Source: Pseudomonas sp. QS1027
GTDB lineage: Bacteria > Pseudomonadota > Gammaproteobacteria > Pseudomonadales > Pseudomonadaceae
Reading direction: 5' to 3'
Assembly (NCBI RefSeq): GCF_002814235.1
Contig: NZ_PHSU01000011.1
Coordinates: 186,001 to 250,000, forward strand
DNA length: 64,000 nt
The position numbers and the translations under genes were made by a program. This document shows positions 19,187 through 28,660 of the stretch, piece after piece. How positions within the stretch are numbered: position 1 is the first letter of the stretch; the number at the start of each line of letters is the position of its first letter. Below the pieces are notes generated by a model that was not told the origin of the DNA, ran no database searches, and was given only the letters and a program-made list of their open reading frames with translations.

Positions 19187-22100
19187 GTGGCATACCGGTT
19201 TTCGCTCACATCCCGAATGACGTTGCTCATTTTCATCATGTGCACGGTGCTCGTTGGCTCCGATATCTGGCGCAGTTTTACCGCTCGCTCGGTGCAACTG
19301 GGCGAGGTGACAATCGCCACCGCGAACCTTGCCCGCGCAATGGCTCAACACGCCGACGACACGTTCAAGGAAGCCGACCTGGTACTGAGCGGAGTTGTCG
19401 AGCGTGTCCAACGCGACGGTACCACCCCGTCAGCATTGGAGCGCTTGCACCAGCTCTTTATCTCGCGATGCAGCGAGCTCTCGCAACTCGATGGCCTCTA
19501 TCTGTTCGACCGCAATGGCGAGTTGCTCACCAGTTCATTACCGGGGCCGTTGCGCAGCTATAACAATGCTGATCGTGAATATTTCATCTTTCATCAAACT
19601 CATCCTGATCTAGGCGTGCATATATCACCTCCGCTGCGCAGTCGTTCTACTGGAAAGTGGACTATTCCCGTGTCACGGCGCATTAACAATCCAGACGGCA
19701 GCTTTGCCGGGATCGCCGGTGCCACGATCGATATTGATTTTTTCTCGCAGTTTTACAATCGCCTCGAGATTGGGCAAGAGGGCGCCGTTGCCCTGGAATT
19801 TGACTCAGGCGTCATGGCCATCCGGCGTCCATTCGAAGAGCGCCTCATCGGCGCAGACATGACCAACACCCGACTTTTCCAGGAACACAAACTACAACCG
19901 GAAGGCGGTACCTTTTCCATTGCCTCGGCTCAGGACGGAGTGGTTCGCCTGAATACTTACCGTAGCCTGCATGACTATCCGCTGTTCGTCGCCGCTGCCC
20001 TCTCGAAGGATGAAAACCTCGCCTCCTGGTGGTCGGATACGCTGTGGCATGCAGCGGGTGTGGGTTTGCTGACCTGCCTGCTGGTCATTTTCGGCCTACG
20101 CCTGATTCGCCAGGTGAACCTGCAAAGCAAAACCGAAAAAGAACTGGCCGCGAGTCTGGAAACCACACGGGCAATCCTCGAGACAGCGGCCAACCCGATT
20201 ATCACGATCGATGGCGCAGGCAAAATACGATCGCTCAACCCGGCAGGCCAACGGGCATTCGGCTATAGCACAGAGGAAATAATCGGGCGCAATATCAGAA
20301 CGCTTGTCCCGGAATCTCACCTCGCGGCGTACAACGCTTATACCGCAGAATTCTCACAACAGAGCTTCACTGAAACCGGTAGCAGCATGGAGTTGGCGGG
20401 CTTGCGCAAGGATGGATCGACCTTTCCACTCTATGCCTCCACCAGCTCAATGAAAGGTTCCGACGAGCGCTGCTTCGTTTGTGTCATGACCGATATCACC
20501 GAACAGAAGAAACACCGCAGCGATCTCGCCGCGACCCGTGACCACCTCCTGTTGGCTGCCGATATCGCCGAGCTCGGCATCTGGTCGTGGAACCTTTGCG
20601 ACGGAACGTTGCATTGGAATGATCGTATGTTCGAGATCTATGGCTACTCGCAGGAGTTGCTCGAGCATGAACTGAACTTCGAGCATTGGCGCTCGCGGTT
20701 TCACCCGGATGACCTGGATATCGTTATCGCCGCACTCAACGCCGTGATCGATGATCGCGAACAGCGCCTGCCATCGTTTCGGATCGTACTGACCGACGGG
20801 CGAGTACGTCACCTGGAAACCCGCGTCCGTGTCGAACGTGATGCCAACGGCACACCGACCCTCATGACCGGGATCAATCATGACGTGACGGCCCAGCATG
20901 AGATGGAAGTGAGCCTGCGCCACGCCAAGGAGCAGGCCGACGCGGCGAGTGCGGCCAAATCATCCTTCCTGGCGAACATGAGCCATGAAATCCGCACGCC
21001 CATGAACGCCGTATTGGGGATGTTGCACCTGGTGCAGTTCACCCCTCTGAACCTGCGTCAGCGTGACTATGTGAGCAAGGCCCAGACAGCCGCCCAGTCG
21101 TTGCTGGGGCTGCTCAATGACATTCTCGACTATTCGAAGATCGAGGCCGGCAAGCTCCAGCTGGATCCGCATCCATTCGACTTCGAACCCTTGATGCAGG
21201 ACCTGGGTGTCGTCCTGGCCGGCAACCAGGGCCAGAAGGATATCGAAGTGTTGTTCGATATCGACCCGGCCCTCCCCGGTGGTCTGATTGGCGACAGCCT
21301 GCGCTTGCAGCAGGTCTTGATCAACCTCGCCGGCAACGCCCTCAAATTCACCTTGAAAGGACAGGTCATCGTCAGTCTTGAGCTCCTGGAGCGCAGGGAT
21401 TCGGCGGTCCAGGTTCGAATTGCCGTCACGGACAGCGGCATCGGCATGAGCGCCGAGCAGATAGGGCATATCTTTGAAGGCTTCAATCAGGCCGAAGCCT
21501 CGACCTCACGTCGCTTCGGAGGCTCGGGTCTGGGCCTGGTCATCTGCAAGCGCCTGGTCAAGCTGATGGGCGGCGACCTGCTGGTGGAAAGCCGTCCTGA
21601 TGTGGGCAGCCGGTTCTGGTTCGATGTCTGGCTGAAGGTGGATACCGGCGCAACGACAAGGACCGGCGCCTTGCCCGACAACCCGTCGATGCGGGTGCTG
21701 GTGGTCGACGACAACCCGATTGCCGCCGAGTTGCTGATGCGCACGGTGGCCACCCTGGGATGGCAGGCCGATCTCGTCTCCTCGGGGGTCGAAGCCGTGA
21801 GCAGGATAAGCGACGCCCTCCATGAGGGGGAGCGCTATGACGTGGTCCTGATGGATTGGCGCATGCCGGATCTGAACGGCATGAGCGCGGCCAAGTTGAT
21901 TCGTGAGCTGAAAGGACGGGTACCGCCTCCCGTGGTCGTCATGATCACCGCCTACGGGCGCGAAGTGCTCGCCGAGAGCCATGATCGAGGCGACGCACCT
22001 TTCGCCGGGTTCATTACCAAGCCCGTGACACCCCGGCAGCTGACCGAGGTCATTTTACGGGCGTTGCGAGGCATCGACGCGGCGACCGAGACTCCAGCGT

Positions 22101-23152
22101 TTGAGTACAAGCCTTCAAAACGCCTGGAGGGGCTCAACTTCCTGGTGGTGGAAGACAATGCCTTGAACCGTCAGGTCATCGAAGAACTGCTGAAATCGGA
22201 GGGCGCCTCCGTGCAATTGGCCGAAGGCGGTTTTGAGGGTGTCAATTGCGTGATCACGGGGAACAAGTCCTTCGATGCCGTGCTGATGGATGTGCAGATG
22301 CCTGATATTGATGGCTACGAGGCGACCCGGAGAATTCGAACCAACCCCCGCTTTACCACGCTGCCCATCATTGCGATTACCGCCAATGCCTCCTCTTCCG
22401 ATCGGCAAGCCTGTTTGCAGGCGGGTATGAACGGGCATGTCGGCAAACCGATCGATATCGAGCACCTGGTTTCGGTGTTGCGGGCACAACTCGATGGAAA
22501 AGAGCCCCCTGCCCCGGTCGCGACACCAACCTTGGATTATCCGCTCACGGAACAGGGCGAGCTCATTGAAGCGCGCGCTTCGATCCTCGAACGGCTGGAC
22601 GGAAATCTGAACCTGATACGCAATGTCCTGAAGATATTTGGTCCCGACACGGAAAAACAATTCGCGAACCTGGACGAGCAAATAGCGCAGAAAAACTGGG
22701 CAGGTGCTGCCAGCGTATTGCACGCCATCAAAGGCAGCGCTGGAACCATAGGCGCCCTCGCACTTTCAAGAAGAGCCGCCCAGATTGAGCAGACGCTGAA
22801 CACTGGCGCTGCATCGACAACGATCAATCCTCTTGTGCATAAGTACAGCACTGAGCTGCGACAATTGATGCGGGACTGCCTTGAGCAATTGATGATGGAG
22901 TTCGCCGAGCCGACGGGTCCGACTGAACCGGCTGGAGAGACATTACCGTTGACTGAATGGCGAATACATTTAAACGAGATATTAACGCTGCTGAATGCTT
23001 CGAACCTGCAAGCCATTGCGGCAGCTGAAGCACTCTTGAGCCAAACGCCAGCGGAACGACTGGGCAGATTCAATCCATTTATCAAACAGGTCAGGGCATT
23101 GGACTTCACAGCTGCGGCACTGAGCGCATATGAAATGCTGGAGCAAGCTTGA
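19187..23152 (+). CDS. Hybrid sensor histidine kinase (dCache-PAS-PAS-HisKA-HATPase-REC-REC-Hpt)
   Basis: 1,321 residues if translation begins at GTG 19187, which follows GGGAAGG; the frame is open to ATG 19088, 33 codons earlier, without a ribosome site. Order (approximate residues): membrane helix 10-28, periplasmic dCache-type sensor to 285, second helix 287-307, PAS 322-437 (ETAANPIITIDGAG), PAS 447-577 (GIWSWNLCDGTLHW), HisKA with MSHEIRTPMNAVLGM (His 600), HATPase with DSGIGM and GGSGLGLVICKRL, receiver 1 (VVLMDWRMPDLNG, Asp 890), receiver 2 (AVLMDVQMPDIDGYEA, Asp 1035) and Hpt (VLHAIKGSAG, His 1179). All phospho-sites are intact. The 285-bp region upstream (from 18802) is AT-rich around 18960. 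The next gene is its probable output partner. Confidence 0.92.
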   Translation: MAYRFSLTSRMTLLIFIMCTVLVGSDIWRSFTARSVQLGEVTIATANLARAMAQHADDTFKEADLVLSGVVERVQRDGTTPSALERLHQLFISRCSELSQLDGLYLFDRNGELLTSSLPGPLRSYNNADREYFIFHQTHPDLGVHISPPLRSRSTGKWTIPVSRRINNPDGSFAGIAGATIDIDFFSQFYNRLEIGQEGAVALEFDSGVMAIRRPFEERLIGADMTNTRLFQEHKLQPEGGTFSIASAQDGVVRLNTYRSLHDYPLFVAAALSKDENLASWWSDTLWHAAGVGLLTCLLVIFGLRLIRQVNLQSKTEKELAASLETTRAILETAANPIITIDGAGKIRSLNPAGQRAFGYSTEEIIGRNIRTLVPESHLAAYNAYTAEFSQQSFTETGSSMELAGLRKDGSTFPLYASTSSMKGSDERCFVCVMTDITEQKKHRSDLAATRDHLLLAADIAELGIWSWNLCDGTLHWNDRMFEIYGYSQELLEHELNFEHWRSRFHPDDLDIVIAALNAVIDDREQRLPSFRIVLTDGRVRHLETRVRVERDANGTPTLMTGINHDVTAQHEMEVSLRHAKEQADAASAAKSSFLANMSHEIRTPMNAVLGMLHLVQFTPLNLRQRDYVSKAQTAAQSLLGLLNDILDYSKIEAGKLQLDPHPFDFEPLMQDLGVVLAGNQGQKDIEVLFDIDPALPGGLIGDSLRLQQVLINLAGNALKFTLKGQVIVSLELLERRDSAVQVRIAVTDSGIGMSAEQIGHIFEGFNQAEASTSRRFGGSGLGLVICKRLVKLMGGDLLVESRPDVGSRFWFDVWLKVDTGATTRTGALPDNPSMRVLVVDDNPIAAELLMRTVATLGWQADLVSSGVEAVSRISDALHEGERYDVVLMDWRMPDLNGMSAAKLIRELKGRVPPPVVVMITAYGREVLAESHDRGDAPFAGFITKPVTPRQLTEVILRALRGIDAATETPAFEYKPSKRLEGLNFLVVEDNALNRQVIEELLKSEGASVQLAEGGFEGVNCVITGNKSFDAVLMDVQMPDIDGYEATRRIRTNPRFTTLPIIAITANASSSDRQACLQAGMNGHVGKPIDIEHLVSVLRAQLDGKEPPAPVATPTLDYPLTEQGELIEARASILERLDGNLNLIRNVLKIFGPDTEKQFANLDEQIAQKNWAGAASVLHAIKGSAGTIGALALSRRAAQIEQTLNTGAASTTINPLVHKYSTELRQLMRDCLEQLMMEFAEPTGPTEPAGETLPLTEWRIHLNEILTLLNASNLQAIAAAEALLSQTPAERLGRFNPFIKQVRALDFTAAALSAYEMLEQA

Positions 23153-23154
23153 CC

Positions 23155-24096
23155 ATGGAGCGAATTCTCGAAGATTGGCTGCTTCATACAAACCGACGCC
23201 CCAAGATACTGATTGCGGACGATCAGCCCACCAATATCCGGGTGCTGTACGAGCTGTTTTCCGCGCAGTGCGACATCTTCATGGCGGCCAACGGCGAGCA
23301 GGCGCTGAAGATATGCCAGGCCGAGTTGCCGGACCTGATCCTGCTCGACGTGGTGATGGAGGATATCGATGGCCACGAGGTGTGCCGCCGCCTCAAGGCC
23401 GATCCGTTGACCAGCACGATACCGATCATCTTCATTACCGCGCAGAACCAGGCGGCGGATGAGGTCATTGCGCTGGGGCTCGGGGCGGTCGACTTTATTG
23501 TAAAACCCATCAACTCGGTCATCGTCCGCGCCCGGGTCCAAACGCATCTGACCTTGAAGTTGCAGGGTGATCTGTTGCGGGCGCATGCACTTCTGGACGG
23601 CCTGACAGGCGTGGGTAATCGGCGCAAGTTCGACGACGACCTGCTCACCAACTGGCGCCAGTGTTTGCGCGACAAGGCGCCCATCTCCCTTATCCTGCTG
23701 GATATCGATTACTTCAAGCGTTACAACGACCGCTATGGCCATCAGAGTGGGGACAGCTGCCTGAAATTGGTGGCCAAAACGCTTTGTGAGTCGCTCCGGC
23801 GTCCCCATGACAAGGTGGCGAGGTATGGCGGTGAGGAGTTCGCCTGTATTTTGCCGAAAACGAACCTTGAAGACGCGGTCAGGATAGCCGAGGCCATGCA
23901 GGAGCGTATTCGGGCGCTGGATGTCGAGCATCTTGACTCGGAAGTTGCCCGGGTGATCACCTCCTCCTCGGGGGTGGCGACACTGCTGCCCAGCCTCGGT
24001 GGCAGTCCGGAAGCACTGTTGGCGGCGGCGGATGTGCAGCTTTATGAAGCGAAGCGTGGCGGGCGGGCGCGGGTTTGTGCGGTCAGGGAGGAGTGA
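23155..24096 (+). CDS. Response regulator with diguanylate cyclase output (REC-GGDEF)
   Basis: 313 residues from ATG 23155, two bases past the kinase stop; a TTG at 23149 overlapping that stop is also possible. Receiver domain 18-135 with DDQPTN, Asp 65 in LILLDVVMEDIDG and Lys in FIVKPIN. The GGDEF domain from 150 has DGLTGVGNRRKFDDDL, DIDYFKRYND and an intact active site RYGGEEFACILP (GGEEF at 225-229). RPHD, five residues before GGEEF, is an intact I-site, so product inhibition by c-di-GMP is expected. With the upstream hybrid kinase it forms a phosphorelay controlling c-di-GMP synthesis (inference from adjacency). Confidence 0.93.
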   Translation: MERILEDWLLHTNRRPKILIADDQPTNIRVLYELFSAQCDIFMAANGEQALKICQAELPDLILLDVVMEDIDGHEVCRRLKADPLTSTIPIIFITAQNQAADEVIALGLGAVDFIVKPINSVIVRARVQTHLTLKLQGDLLRAHALLDGLTGVGNRRKFDDDLLTNWRQCLRDKAPISLILLDIDYFKRYNDRYGHQSGDSCLKLVAKTLCESLRRPHDKVARYGGEEFACILPKTNLEDAVRIAEAMQERIRALDVEHLDSEVARVITSSSGVATLLPSLGGSPEALLAAADVQLYEAKRGGRARVCAVREE

Positions 24097-24241
24097 GGAT
24101 AAGAAGCTGCGGGCTGTCTGTTTTTTATGGCTCTCGTCTGGGTGGCTCAGACTCAGGGTTTCAACTGGGGTAGGGGTTCCTTTGATACTGCGAAAACCGC
24201 CTTCCAGCCCCCTATCAGGGCCATGGACACTTTTCAGACGC

Positions 24242-24289
24242 CAAAAACCACAAACCCCCGACTTTCTCTAGGAAAATCAGGGGTTTGTG
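24242..24289 (-). terminator. Terminator of tRNA-Ser
   Basis: Read on the minus strand: CACAAACCCC, a 21-base loop region, GGGGTTTGTG (arms 24280-24289 and 24249-24258), then GGTTTTTGG. It begins 12 bp past the tRNA 3' end. The stem also ends the diguanylate-cyclase side on the plus strand, though without a clean T-run there. Confidence 0.75.
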
Positions 24290-24300
24290 TTTGCAGAATG

Positions 24301-24390
24301 TGGCGGTGAAGGAGAGATTCGAACTCTCGATACAGTTTCCTGTATACACACTTTCCAGGCGTGCTCCTTAAGCCACTCGGACACTTCACC
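24301..24390 (-). tRNA. tRNA-Ser (anticodon GGA)
   Basis: Minus strand, 90 nt with encoded CCA (24301-24303). Acceptor arms GGTGAAG and CTTCACC pair exactly, followed by discriminator G. The anticodon loop CTGGAAA gives GGA, reading UCC/UCU serine codons. A long variable arm (TGTATACAGGAAACTGTA region) and the T-arm GAGAGTTCGAATCTCTC complete a class II tRNA. Confidence 0.95.
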
Positions 24391-24428
24391 GTATCTCGTC
24401 AAACCTATTCAGTCTGTCGAGGCGCGCT

Positions 24429-24457
24429 AATGTAGTCGAAAGCCTTTCCGATGGCAA
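24429..24457 (-). promoter_or_regulatory. Sigma-70 promoter of tRNA-Ser with stringent-type discriminator
   Basis: Minus strand: TTGCCA (24452-24457), 17-bp spacer, TACATT (24429-24434), then the GC-rich discriminator AGCGCGCC, which is typical of growth-rate and ppGpp-controlled stable RNA promoters. The tRNA 5' end is about 38 bp downstream. The rest of 24458-24710 shows no gene. Confidence 0.75.
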
Positions 24458-24710
24458 AGGTTTTTTTCAGAATTTTCATGCGGTTAAGTCGATCCGTCAC
24501 ACTCCCCCATGCCTCCACCTCATGGATCAGGGCAAAACCGCCAATCTCCGGCCTGGTCCGCAGCGCTCTATCCTCTCCCCAGCAGGCCCGCCGCAAGCCA
24601 TCCGCCCGACCCCGAGTCGGAAAAGGCTGACTCACCAGTCAGTCACGGCGCTTTACCTGACCCCGGCGGCTGGGTAACGTCTGCCTCACTTCTATATAAG
24701 GAATTGCGTC

Positions 24711-25400
24711 ATGAGTGAATTGATCTCTTACCACCTCGACGACGGTATCGCGACCCTGACCTTGAGCAATGGCAAGGTCAATGCCATTTCCCCGGACGTG
24801 ATTGCCGCGTTCAACGCCGCCCTGGACCAGGCCACCACCGACCGCGCCATTGTGATCATCACCGGCCAGCCCGGCATCCTGTCCGGCGGCTACGATCTGA
24901 AAGTGATGACCGCCGGCCCCAAGCAAGCCGTCAGCCTGGTGACCGCCGGGTCCACCCTCGCCCGCCGCCTGCTGTCCCACCCTTTCCCGGTGATCGTGGC
25001 CTGCCCCGGGCATGCCGTCGCCAAAGGTGCGTTCCTGCTGCTCTCGGCCGATTACCGGATCGGCGTCGAGGGGCCGTTCAGTATCGGTCTGAATGAGGTG
25101 CAGATCGGCATGACCATGCACCACGCCGGGATCGAACTGGCCCGGGATCGCCTCGGGCGTGCGGCGTTCCACCGCTCGGTGATCAATGGCGAGATGTTCA
25201 ATCCGCAGAGTGCCGTGGACGCAGGTTTCCTCGACAAGGTGGTGGCCGCCGAAGAGCTGAAAGACGCCGCACTGGCCGCCGCCCAGGCGCTGAAGAAGAT
25301 CAATATGAATGCCCACAAGAACACCAAGCTGAAAGTGCACAAGGCGCTGCTGGAAACCCTGGATAACGCGATCATTCTCGATCAGGAACATTTGGGTTAA
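24711..25400 (+). CDS. Crotonase / enoyl-CoA hydratase-isomerase family protein
   Basis: 229 residues, slightly short for the family. ATG 24711 follows AAGGA. Core crotonase elements: SNGKVNAISPDVIAAFNAAL, then ITGQPGILSGGYDLK (first oxyanion-hole strand) and HAVAKGAFLLLSADYRIG (second oxyanion-hole helix). The usual catalytic glutamates of hydratases are not obvious: the region after ADYRIG reads NEVQIGMTMHHAGIELARDRL, so activity as an isomerase or hydrolase is as likely. The CoA substrate is unknown. It is a single gene with a strong hairpin 19 bp after its stop. Confidence 0.85.
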   Translation: MSELISYHLDDGIATLTLSNGKVNAISPDVIAAFNAALDQATTDRAIVIITGQPGILSGGYDLKVMTAGPKQAVSLVTAGSTLARRLLSHPFPVIVACPGHAVAKGAFLLLSADYRIGVEGPFSIGLNEVQIGMTMHHAGIELARDRLGRAAFHRSVINGEMFNPQSAVDAGFLDKVVAAEELKDAALAAAQALKKINMNAHKNTKLKVHKALLETLDNAIILDQEHLG

Positions 25401-25418
25401 ACCAGACGCGAATGTAGG

Positions 25419-25444
25419 CCTTGAGCGCACCGGAGCGCTCAAGG
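25419..25444 (+). terminator. 10-bp hairpin downstream of the crotonase gene
   Basis: CCTTGAGCGC, ACCGGA, GCGCTCAAGG is a perfect inverted repeat starting 19 bp after the stop. No T-run follows, so it may protect the mRNA end or assist Rho-dependent termination. Confidence 0.5.
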
Positions 25445-25454
25445 TCGTCAAAAG

Positions 25455-25482
25455 CTTCGCGAGCAAGCTCTGCTCCTACAGG
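25455..25482. repeat. Single REP element
   Basis: CTTCGCGAGCAAGCTCTGCTCCTACAGG is the reverse orientation of the Pseudomonas REP unit also seen at 34484, 46343/46408, 49641/49709, 54267/54329 and 62481/62544. The rest of 25401-25689 shows no gene. Confidence 0.7.
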
Positions 25483-25689
25483 ATTTCTGTCGTACCCGGC
25501 GTTTGTGGTCCGGCGAGGCGCCTCAAAAAAAAGGATCCCGTTATATAAGCAACCGCTCTAACCCGCACCTGCCACCGAAAAGCGGAAACATACGCTAAAA
25601 CATCGCCATCTCCCGGCTACAGACGGCAATTGCCGAAAACAGTGCACATCCGTACACTGCGCCACCTTTTGTCCGGGTGGGCCCTGTAG

Positions 25690-26427
25690 ATGCTGTTTCT
25701 GGTACGTATGTTGTTGATGGCACTGCATTTTGTGCTTGCCGGTGTGCTCGGTGTGTTGCTCGGGCTGTGCCGTCCGTTCAATCCGGACAACAGCCGACTC
25801 TGCGCCCGCCTCTATGCCTTGCCGGCGATGTGCATCCTGCGCCTGCGGGTCAAGGCCGAGGTCAGCGCATTGACGGACAAACCGCACGGCTGCGTGATCG
25901 TCGCCAATCATCAATCCAACTATGATCTGTTCGTCTTCGGCAATGTGGTGCCACGCCGCACCGTGTGCATCGGCAAGAAAAGCCTGAAGTGGGTACCGCT
26001 GTTCGGCCAGCTGTTCTGGCTGGCCGGCAATGTGCTGATCGACCGCGGTAACGCCCACAAGGCCCGGCGCTCCATGCTGAGCACCACCGAGACCTTGCAG
26101 CACAAGGACACCTCGATCTGGGTCTTCCCGGAAGGCACGCGCAATCTGGGCGAAGAACTGCTGCCGTTCAAGAAAGGCGCGTTTCAGATGGCCATCGCCG
26201 CCGGTGTGCCGATCGTGCCGGTGTGTGTCAGCAGCTACATCAAGCACATGCGCCTGAACCGCTGGCGCAGCGGCAAGATCCTGATCCGCTCGCTACCGGC
26301 GATTCCCACCGCCGGGCTGACGCTGGACGATATGCCGATGCTGATCGCCGAATGCCGGGAGCAGATGCGCGCCTGCATCGCGGCCATGGACCAACAACTT
26401 TTCCCCGAACTCCCGCGAGTTTGCTGA
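25690..26427 (+). CDS. 1-acyl-sn-glycerol-3-phosphate acyltransferase (PlsC family)
   Basis: 245 residues with one or two N-terminal hydrophobic segments (MLFLVRMLLMALHFVLAGVL). The catalytic NHQSNYD is the HX4D motif; VFPEGTRN is the acyl-acceptor motif III and VPIVPVCVSSY motif IV. It transfers an acyl chain to lysophosphatidic acid in phospholipid synthesis at the inner membrane. Pseudomonads often have several paralogues, so it need not be the essential one. Promoter region shows ATATAAGC near 25540; ribosome site weak. Confidence 0.9.
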   Translation: MLFLVRMLLMALHFVLAGVLGVLLGLCRPFNPDNSRLCARLYALPAMCILRLRVKAEVSALTDKPHGCVIVANHQSNYDLFVFGNVVPRRTVCIGKKSLKWVPLFGQLFWLAGNVLIDRGNAHKARRSMLSTTETLQHKDTSIWVFPEGTRNLGEELLPFKKGAFQMAIAAGVPIVPVCVSSYIKHMRLNRWRSGKILIRSLPAIPTAGLTLDDMPMLIAECREQMRACIAAMDQQLFPELPRVC

Positions 26428-26496
26428 CTCTGATCAGGCAGGGCAGGATAAGCTCCACCCCGCCCCTCCCTCAAAAAAGAAGAAGTGATCAGCACT

Positions 26497-27468
26497 ATGG
26501 GTAGAGTCGTTGCCTCGGCGGTTTACAGCGCCGGCAGGAAAGTCCGGGATATCACCCTCGATGAAGGCAGTGCCTGGGCGGCGAAGCCCGACCACTTTGT
26601 CTGGATCGGCCTGGAAGAGCCCAGCGCCCAGGAACTGGCCAATCTGCAAAAGCAGTTCAATCTCCACGAGCTGGCCATTGAAGACGCCCTGGAAAAACAC
26701 AGCCGGCCCAAGCTGGAAAGCTTCGGCGATGCGCTGTTCATCGTCACCTATTCGCCGGTGCGCAACGAAGGCAAGCTGGAGTTCATCGAAACCCACATCT
26801 TTGCCGGCAACGGCTACATCATCACCTGCCGCAACGGCCACTCCAAATCCTACGCCCACGTCCGACAACGCTGCGAAGCACGGCCACTGTTGCTGGAGCA
26901 CGGCGAAGACTTTGTGCTGTATGCCCTGCTCGACTTCGTCACCGAGAGCTATCAGCCCGTCAGCGAAGCGATCCACGCCGAAATCGACGAGCTGGAAAAG
27001 AATGTGCTCGGCAGCGCCCTGAACGAAGGCGATATCCAGCGCATCCATCATCTGCGCCGGGACGTGCTGCGCCTGCGCCGCTACGTCGCGCCAATGGTGG
27101 AGATCAGCGAAGAAGTGTCGCGCCTGGACTTCCCGTTCATCGACAAGAACATGCGCCCGTATTTCCGCGATGTGCAGATCCATGTCACGCGCCAGATGGA
27201 AGACCTGGCGACGCTACGCGATATCGCCAGCCAGACCATCGAGATCGGTGTGCTGCTGGAGGCCGCGCGCCAGAGCGTGGTGCAGCGCAAGTTCGCTGCC
27301 TGGGCGGCGATCCTGGCGTTTCCAACCGCAGTCGCCGGGATCTACGGGATGAACTTCCAGAATATGCCGGAGTTGAGCTGGCACTACGGCTACTTTGCCG
27401 TTCTGGGGTTCATCTCGGTCGGCTGCGTGACCTTATGGGCCAGCTTCAAGAGATCCGGCTGGCTATAA
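26497..27468 (+). CDS. CorA-family magnesium/divalent cation transporter
   Basis: 323 residues from ATG 26497; GTG 26485 is an alternative start four codons earlier. Long cytoplasmic alpha/beta funnel domain, then two C-terminal membrane helices. Helix 1 ends with GIYGMNFQNMPEL, carrying the GMN selectivity motif and the MPEL periplasmic loop of CorA. It forms a pentameric Mg2+ channel in the inner membrane; Co2+ or Zn2+ transport cannot be excluded. It stands alone 69 bp after the acyltransferase gene. Confidence 0.92.
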   Translation: MGRVVASAVYSAGRKVRDITLDEGSAWAAKPDHFVWIGLEEPSAQELANLQKQFNLHELAIEDALEKHSRPKLESFGDALFIVTYSPVRNEGKLEFIETHIFAGNGYIITCRNGHSKSYAHVRQRCEARPLLLEHGEDFVLYALLDFVTESYQPVSEAIHAEIDELEKNVLGSALNEGDIQRIHHLRRDVLRLRRYVAPMVEISEEVSRLDFPFIDKNMRPYFRDVQIHVTRQMEDLATLRDIASQTIEIGVLLEAARQSVVQRKFAAWAAILAFPTAVAGIYGMNFQNMPELSWHYGYFAVLGFISVGCVTLWASFKRSGWL

Positions 27469-27513
27469 AGCCCACAGGGGCCGCCAAGGCCCCTGGAAAC
27501 CCCTTTCGCTCAT

Positions 27514-28242
27514 TCAGGCCGATGCCGTCTCTGGCTTATGCGCCACAAAACGCATCATCCATTCCGCAACAGTGGTGCCATGGTGCTCGTGCACCAGGCT
27601 CGCCACGCCGTTGGAGTAGATCTGCTCGCCGAGAAACTCCTGGCGGATCTCCAGCAACGCCCGGGAGTAATCGTGGATAAATTCCGGATGCCCCTGGAAG
27701 CACAACACCTGGTCATTGATGTGATACGCCGCAAAAGGGCAGAAATCGCTGGAGGCAATCACCGTGGCGTTTTCCGGCAATGCGGTGACCTGGTCCTGGT
27801 GGCTGATCAACAGGGTCAGCTCTTCACGCACCGGGCTCATCCACGGCGCCTTGGCAGCCAGCTTGTATTGATGGGTACCCACGCCCCAACCCTGGGTCGC
27901 ACGTTCGGTCTTGCCACCCAGCAACAGCGCCAGCAGCTGGTGGCCGAAACAGATGCCCAGCAGCTTGTCACCGCGCTGGTAGCGATCCAGCAGGTAAACC
28001 TTGAGGGTCTGGATCCACGGGTCGCTACCGAAGGAGTCGGCCTTGCTGCCGGTCACCAGGTAGGCGTCGAAGCTCAACTCGTCACTCGGATAGTTACCCT
28101 GCATGACGTTGTAGACGCTGAACTCGGCCGCGATCGGTTGCCGGGAGAACAGGCGCTCGAACATCTGCCCGTAGCCCTGATATTGATCGACCAGTTCCGG
28201 GCGCAGGACATCGGTTTCCAGAATGCAGATGCGTAACGACAT
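27514..28242 (-). CDS. Class I glutamine amidotransferase-like protein
   Basis: 242 residues from ATG 28242 (MSLRICILETDVLRPELVDQ); the longer open frame to 28323 is not supported by a ribosome site. The nucleophile elbow GICFGHQLLALLLGG holds the catalytic Cys and the later FQGHPEF holds His-x-Glu, so the GATase triad is intact. No synthetase domain is present, as in stand-alone amidotransferases such as those acting on gamma-glutamyl compounds. Physiological substrate unknown. Convergent with the CorA gene. Confidence 0.87.
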   Translation of the reverse strand: MSLRICILETDVLRPELVDQYQGYGQMFERLFSRQPIAAEFSVYNVMQGNYPSDELSFDAYLVTGSKADSFGSDPWIQTLKVYLLDRYQRGDKLLGICFGHQLLALLLGGKTERATQGWGVGTHQYKLAAKAPWMSPVREELTLLISHQDQVTALPENATVIASSDFCPFAAYHINDQVLCFQGHPEFIHDYSRALLEIRQEFLGEQIYSNGVASLVHEHHGTTVAEWMMRFVAHKPETASA

Positions 28243-28660
28243 AAAAATACCCGACACAAAAAGACAAAGAATGAAACCCGAGCCTGCCTTGAAACCCGCT
28301 TTCAAGGCAAGCACAGAACGCACGCCTGCAAGCTCCGGTTCAGCTTGCCGGCAAACCGGAGAACAGACGGCTCAACGGCCCCGTCGATCACACTCGGACG
28401 AACGGTAGTCTGCTAAGGGACAGCCGCTTTTTCCCCTTGCACGTGTCTAGCAAAAGGCCCGCTAGGCGACTGGCGATGTGCCTCATGCCTTTTTAAAAAG
28501 ATTTTTCGATCGAATGATACGAAATGGTTCTAAGCCAAGTGTGACGCGGGCTCTAAGGTTAAGCCTGTAGAGATGGCCGTCGGGTTTTGCCGAGGCATCG
28601 TCTGCATCAGCATTGTTGTCAGTAGTCGTCGTCAGGAATAACAACAAAAGGCAGTCCGCC
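28243..28660. other. 418-bp region without a recognised gene, containing a strong hairpin
   Basis: At 28285-28309 TGCCTTGAAA, CCCGC, TTTCAAGGCA forms a perfect 10-bp stem with a 5-base loop, directly upstream of the amidotransferase start (minus strand leader). A second imperfect dyad (CTCCGGTT...AACCGGAG) follows near 28330-28361. The remainder (28400-28660) is AT-richer and probably holds the promoter of the small ORF at 28661. Confidence 0.5.

Noticed and set aside
24301..24390. tRNA-Ser as an integration site for a genomic island
   Set aside because: No duplicated tRNA 3' end, integrase or phage gene is visible on either side.
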